Source: Rhyzopertha dominica (taxonomy: Eukaryota > Arthropoda > Insecta > Coleoptera > Bostrichidae). Taken from it: 64,000 nt of DNA. A program made the translations under genes and the position numbers. The notes beneath the pieces are model-generated. The model had not been told where the DNA came from, did not search any database, and saw only the letters and a list, made by a program, of their open reading frames with translations. Position 1 is the stretch's first letter, and each line of letters begins with the position of its first letter. Location: assembly GCA_025024175.1 (NCBI GenBank), contig QCXZ01000137.1:24862001-24926000 (forward strand), read 5' to 3'. This document shows positions 59,726-64,000 of the stretch, piece by piece.

Positions 59726-62272
59726 CTGCAATGATAAAAAAAATGAAAATAAACTTGACAAAACTAGATTATGAAGTCCATTATGATAAAGAAAACTAAG
59801 CACTTACTCATCATAGAACTATTTGGTATAACGTTGACCATTTGTGGACTTCTGGGCACATGCTCTTCCAACAGTCTAACAATGTCATGGTGTAAGCGTT
59901 CAAGTGCAACGTCCCTTGGTAAACGATCCATATGGTCGGTAATTTCCCGGTTTGCATATGCTTCTAGCAATGCTTTGCAAGCTTGGTATGAACCTTCACG
60001 AGCTGCTAGGAATAATGGAGTTTCGTCCTGCAAGGAAAATAGGACTAATGAGTTACAGATTCAAAGCAAGATTTTGTTTCAATACAATCATTTTAGTTTA
60101 AATATTGAAATTTCTTGCAATGTGGTTTCAGCTATAAGCTATAAAATTTATTTGAGTACAGAATTAGACCTTTAATTTTTTGTTTATCTTTCAGTTGGTG
60201 CATTGGATTAGTAAACTATAAGAGAACATGGTAGAAAATCAGAAAAAGGCTTAAAACGTTAGTAACAAAGTTGTTTAGGTTGTTTTAAAAATTAGTGTCC
60301 ATTATAGTGACTGCATTCTAAAGCCTTCTGGTAAATTATTTTAATCATAAGTCATAATGGAATGTGAGACACACATGAAAGTTTATAACAAAATGGCACA
60401 GTAATACTTTTTACCACCACATATTTACAAAAGTTAGGGATTGCTACTAACTTTTTGAACTCTGCTTCAGTATAACTTGAGGAATATTCTTTTACAGAAT
60501 TATTATTTAAAACATAATTTTTTAAGTTTTCTTTAAAAGTAGAACTACAGAATGTAGGACAACAAAGCATGAAATTCCTTGCAAAAAAATTGAAATTAAT
60601 TAATTAAATTAAAGTGTTTATGTATTAAGCTGATCATTGTTTATTTTTATGAATGATTTCTGTACCTTTTTCGCTTTAATAAAAACAATACATAGTGTAC
60701 GACTTCTTGTGAGTTGTATGCAGAGCTGCACAAAAATGTTTAAATACAAGTACAAAAACGTATTTAAACACAAAGTTATTTTGTAAGTCAAATACCAAAT
60801 ACTTTCAAAAAGAATTTGCATACTAATAAGAAATTTCTTCATTTTTTCAAGCATTGCAAATGTTAATTTTTTACACCAAAAAGGTTGAAAATAGAGTACA
60901 TGTATTTATATTATTTTTTGTTTATTATTCAAATACTTATAAAATTTGATTGATTTTTATCGACTCTCATAATATACACATTAGTTAAAAAACGAAACTT
61001 GGACATTTTTAAACAATGATTTACAGAGATATGAACACCCATCAGTCAAGATAAACTCCACTGTTTTTTGAGTTAAATATATTTTAAATCATGTTTGTAT
61101 ATTTATAGTGACATTCTGTATTCAGTCTACAAAAAGGGATAACATGCATGGTACAGTACAGCAAAGCATTATGCAAAAATGATTTAAAACAAATTTTACT
61201 CAAAAATCATGGACTGATAAGGGTACTTTTTCTTTATAACAAACTTTAACAAAGTACCGATATTTTATAAAAATTATTGAAATCATATACTTCTAACATT
61301 TAAAAGTTACTCCACATGCTTGACATGTTCATAAACAGAATTTTCAACTACAATGATGACGTATTATGTACTTAACATAAAAAATTATTAATCCCAAAAT
61401 TTCTTAATTTTCAGTTAACAGCTTTCACTTTTTTCAGTTATATTTTGTGTGCTATCTGGCATAATACTTTACAAGACGAATTTGAATATTTAGTTGTTTA
61501 TTTCCTATTTATTTCACTAAACCGATCAATTTCTCTCATGGATGAATCAAAAGTAATCCTTAAACCAAATAAGTATGCTATNATTTAAAATANGAAGTTC
61601 ACCTTTAAATATTTTCCCTCACAACATTGAAAGTTACNAGGCAAACTACTCATGTAATAATCTTAGACTTCATCGACTTTCATCACCTCCCTCATAGAGA
61701 AGTGTACGTTAGATCAATGAATGCAACATCTGCAGATAACTTTACTTTTTGTGAAATAATTTAAGCAAAATGCTTCCACATTTTTGAATGCCCCTATATT
61801 TTATGTCTTACCTTATCATCTTGTGCATCTCTGTTGGCCCCATGAGCAAGCAAAATGTTTACAGCCTCTACGTTGTTAACAGCTGCTGCCCAATGGAGGG
61901 CAGTCTTTCCTGAATTGTCAGCAGCATTAATGTCTGCTTCGGCGCTAATGAGATCTTGTACCATGCCTTCGATGGCTAGTCTTGCAGCCAGAATGAGTGG
62001 AGTGGTGCCCTCATGCATGCGGGCATTCAGATTGGTCGCCCTGTTTCGCAGCAGAATCTGGAATACGCCCAGAGCATCTGCCGCCACGGCAGCATGCAGA
62101 GGTGTTCTACCGGTATTGTCTTGCGCATTGGCATCTGCACCTGCATCCAATAGCCGTTTTGCTGCGTCTGCACGAGCGTATCTGGCGGCTAAGTGGAGAG
62201 ATGTTTCCCCAGTTTTATCCATGGTGGCGTTCAGCTCGGCACCTTGCGCCACCAAATCTTGGATAACGGCAC
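58707..62272 (-). CDS. Notch: Notch receptor, last three coding exons
   Basis: Exons in reading order 62272-61812, 60027-59808 and 59725-58707, giving 565 residues of the intracellular domain. Ankyrin repeats include [79 protein letters not shown] and [20 protein letters not shown]; this region binds CSL and Mastermind in the nucleus. After [12 protein letters not shown] a basic nuclear-localisation-like stretch ([24 protein letters not shown]) follows, then a Ser/Pro/Gln-rich tail. The tail holds a PPSY ubiquitin-ligase motif and, 50 residues from the end, TPSPES plus WSSSSP, the PEST phosphodegron region. It ends SDAIYI. EGF repeats, LNR and membrane segment would lie beyond 64000. All junctions keep frame. 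Confidence 0.95.
59808..60027 (-). CDS. Notch: Notch exon: last ankyrin repeat
   Basis: Encodes [20 protein letters not shown], then [20 protein letters not shown] and [16 protein letters not shown], donor GTAAGT. One base carries over to the next exon. Confidence 0.95.
60028..61811 (-). other. Notch intron
   Basis: AT-rich intron with three Ns near 61582-61638. No repeats or genes recognised. Confidence 0.5.
61812..62272 (-). CDS. Notch: Notch exon: ankyrin repeats
   Basis: Acceptor TTTATTGCAG. It encodes [20 protein letters not shown] through [11 protein letters not shown], ending at a donor GTAAGA. It carries the central ankyrin repeats. Confidence 0.95.
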
Positions 62273-64000
62273 CTGCAATAAATACAAGTAAGGATTAATT
62301 AGTGTTTTATAAAAAACAACAACTACAAATATTACAACTTATATTTTACTGACTCACAGCACTCTTTTATAAGTAAAGCTGCGATGATTCACTGCAACTA
62401 TAAAAACTTACATATAATATCGAAATGAATGTTACTTGTTTTTGGGATGAAGAAATCTATAATTCAAAAGGATAAATGGAAGTGGTTATCATTTTATGCA
62501 AAATTGAGAAGAGTTATATCTACTACTATAGAAAAGTATTAGACCAGTGAAATGAATATAATTTTTGAGTTTAAATTTAAATAATTAATGCTTAGCTGAA
62601 AATTAGTTGAATCAAGTAATTACCATAAAAGTAAGTTATTGGGAAGCTTACTGCCTAGGTATTTGTATAAAAAAATAAAAATGCTTATTTAAAAATTTTT
62701 GAAGCACATTTCTGCAAATTTTTTGGACTTCTTAATTTCATATGTAATAAGCAAATACATTATACAGCTAAAAGTGCGCTTTGGCATTTTTGGCGAATGA
62801 TATGGTTTTCAATGCACACTTTAGATGCGTCTTTGTGAATAGAAAATGCCGCTATTCACTGTATATAGAGAATTTTATGCTTTACATCTCTACTTCCCCG
62901 CATTTTTCTCCTATTTCTAGCGTTTTCTCAGCATTTGCAAAAAACTGTTGCATAGTATGATTTAGTTTATCGTTTTTCATGGTTTTTATTTTTTTAAACA
63001 AATACCCAGGCATGGTGGTGATAAGTTACAATATTATTTTTAAGGTCACATTGCACTGATTTCACTAAATTTTATGCTTTCACCAATTATTGGAATTTCC
63101 ATTCATATTTTGCTTGGACTTTTGTTTTGATTAGAGGTTAGATCAAGAAAGAGGTATGCTGGGATCGAAATTATAAACTAATCTGGTTACCGGAAGTGCT
63201 GATAACCTGTCCACATTTTGCGACCAAAATCTTTATCGGGAACACCAAATTAACTAAATTATGTATAAACTGGTATTTTTTAAACCAACCGATAATACAT
63301 TATGATTTTTCAAAGTGAAGGGTATTTTAGAAAAAGGATATTTATTTCTTGTTCAATGGCAATAATATAATGCACTGTAAATGCTGTTAAAAATACAAAA
63401 GTGGAAGGTACACCTTAAAAATCGCCTATCTGTAAAATGTTCACGATTTTTAAAGTGAGCCACCTTTGTATATTAACAGTTATTTATTGTCTACGTGTTT
63501 CACATAGTATTTTATCAACGCAAGAATGTTTTACTCGAGAGGAAACCCAAGCATTTAATTTTCTCAAGTGGATAAAATACGACTGAAACACGAATGCAAT
63601 ACAATGTTTTATCCATCATCACAGGCAATTACAACCAAAATAGCAAGAATTTTATATGATTTCATAAAAAAATAATTTGACATTTAGCTGTGAGAGCAGC
63701 TCTCATTGTTGCTATTTATTTTCGATTGTTATCCAAGGAGCATTATGAAAAAGTATTTTCCAAATTTAACGAATGGAATGAAAAACGGGGTGATTGATTT
63801 AAGATTGTATTTTTCTTTATCTCATTAGTGGAATAAAGTAATTTCATTATTCCACTACTGGATAAAGTTGAACTTTATATGGTTCTTAAGTGTGGATAAA
63901 ACTTCAATTATAAAGTGATTATGGATTATGGATAAAAACTTTTGCATTTTACTACACATATGCAGGATGTGGTCTCAAAATGTGGAATGGTTTTCAACAA
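62273..64000 (-). other. Notch intron, runs off the window
   Basis: AT-rich. Near 63494-63595 an inverted pair (CGTGTTTCACATAGTATTTT against GATAAAATACGACTGAAACACG) suggests a small MITE remnant; GGATAAAA recurs several times up to 63940. Confidence 0.45.

Overview
This is nuclear DNA of an animal, almost certainly an insect. It is AT-rich, host genes have introns with GT-AG borders, and large introns are packed with DNA transposons typical of arthropods. No species can be fixed from the sequence; a beetle or similar insect is only a guess. A few single Ns show it is an assembly.

Three conserved host genes are present. (1) Positions 1-7272, plus strand: the last four coding exons of a cytosolic tyrosine phosphatase of the PTPN9/Ptpmeg2 type. 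(2) Positions 17726-45146, minus strand: a complete eight-exon SNX27 gene (PDZ, PX and FERM-like modules, 518 residues as I splice it). Its first intron is 18.7 kb and full of transposons. (3) Positions 58707-62272, minus strand: the last three coding exons of Notch, covering the ankyrin repeats and the C-terminal PEST tail. All three look intact, and every splice junction I derived keeps frame.

The rest is mostly mobile and repetitive DNA. There are two intron-split or intact Tc1/mariner-like transposons whose catalytic spacing is DD41D (13549-15733, 36897-38688). There is an apparently complete THAP/P-element transposon with an 8-bp target duplication and an uninterrupted 867-residue transposase after removal of three small introns (41236-44509). 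There are nested foldback elements (34195-36685, 47327-48423, 26976-27652), a miniature LTR retrotransposon (about 11458-12746), Penelope-like relics, and broken pogo/Tigger and mariner transposases. A 123-bp satellite forms two inverted arrays around BEL/Pao gag fragments (50496-55745).

The most interesting pattern is a set of four elements sharing the terminus AATTGGGTRTT. One carries a SWIM-type protein fragment (13252-16605), one a THAP-like exon (48427-50186), and two are 0.66-0.68 kb miniature copies (10101-10764, 28048-28729). The two protein-bearing elements also share a subterminal GTGACGT-N8-ATGTAAACA block with identical spacing. I infer a single two-gene transposon superfamily, possibly ISL2EU-like, with its two genes now left in separate broken copies.
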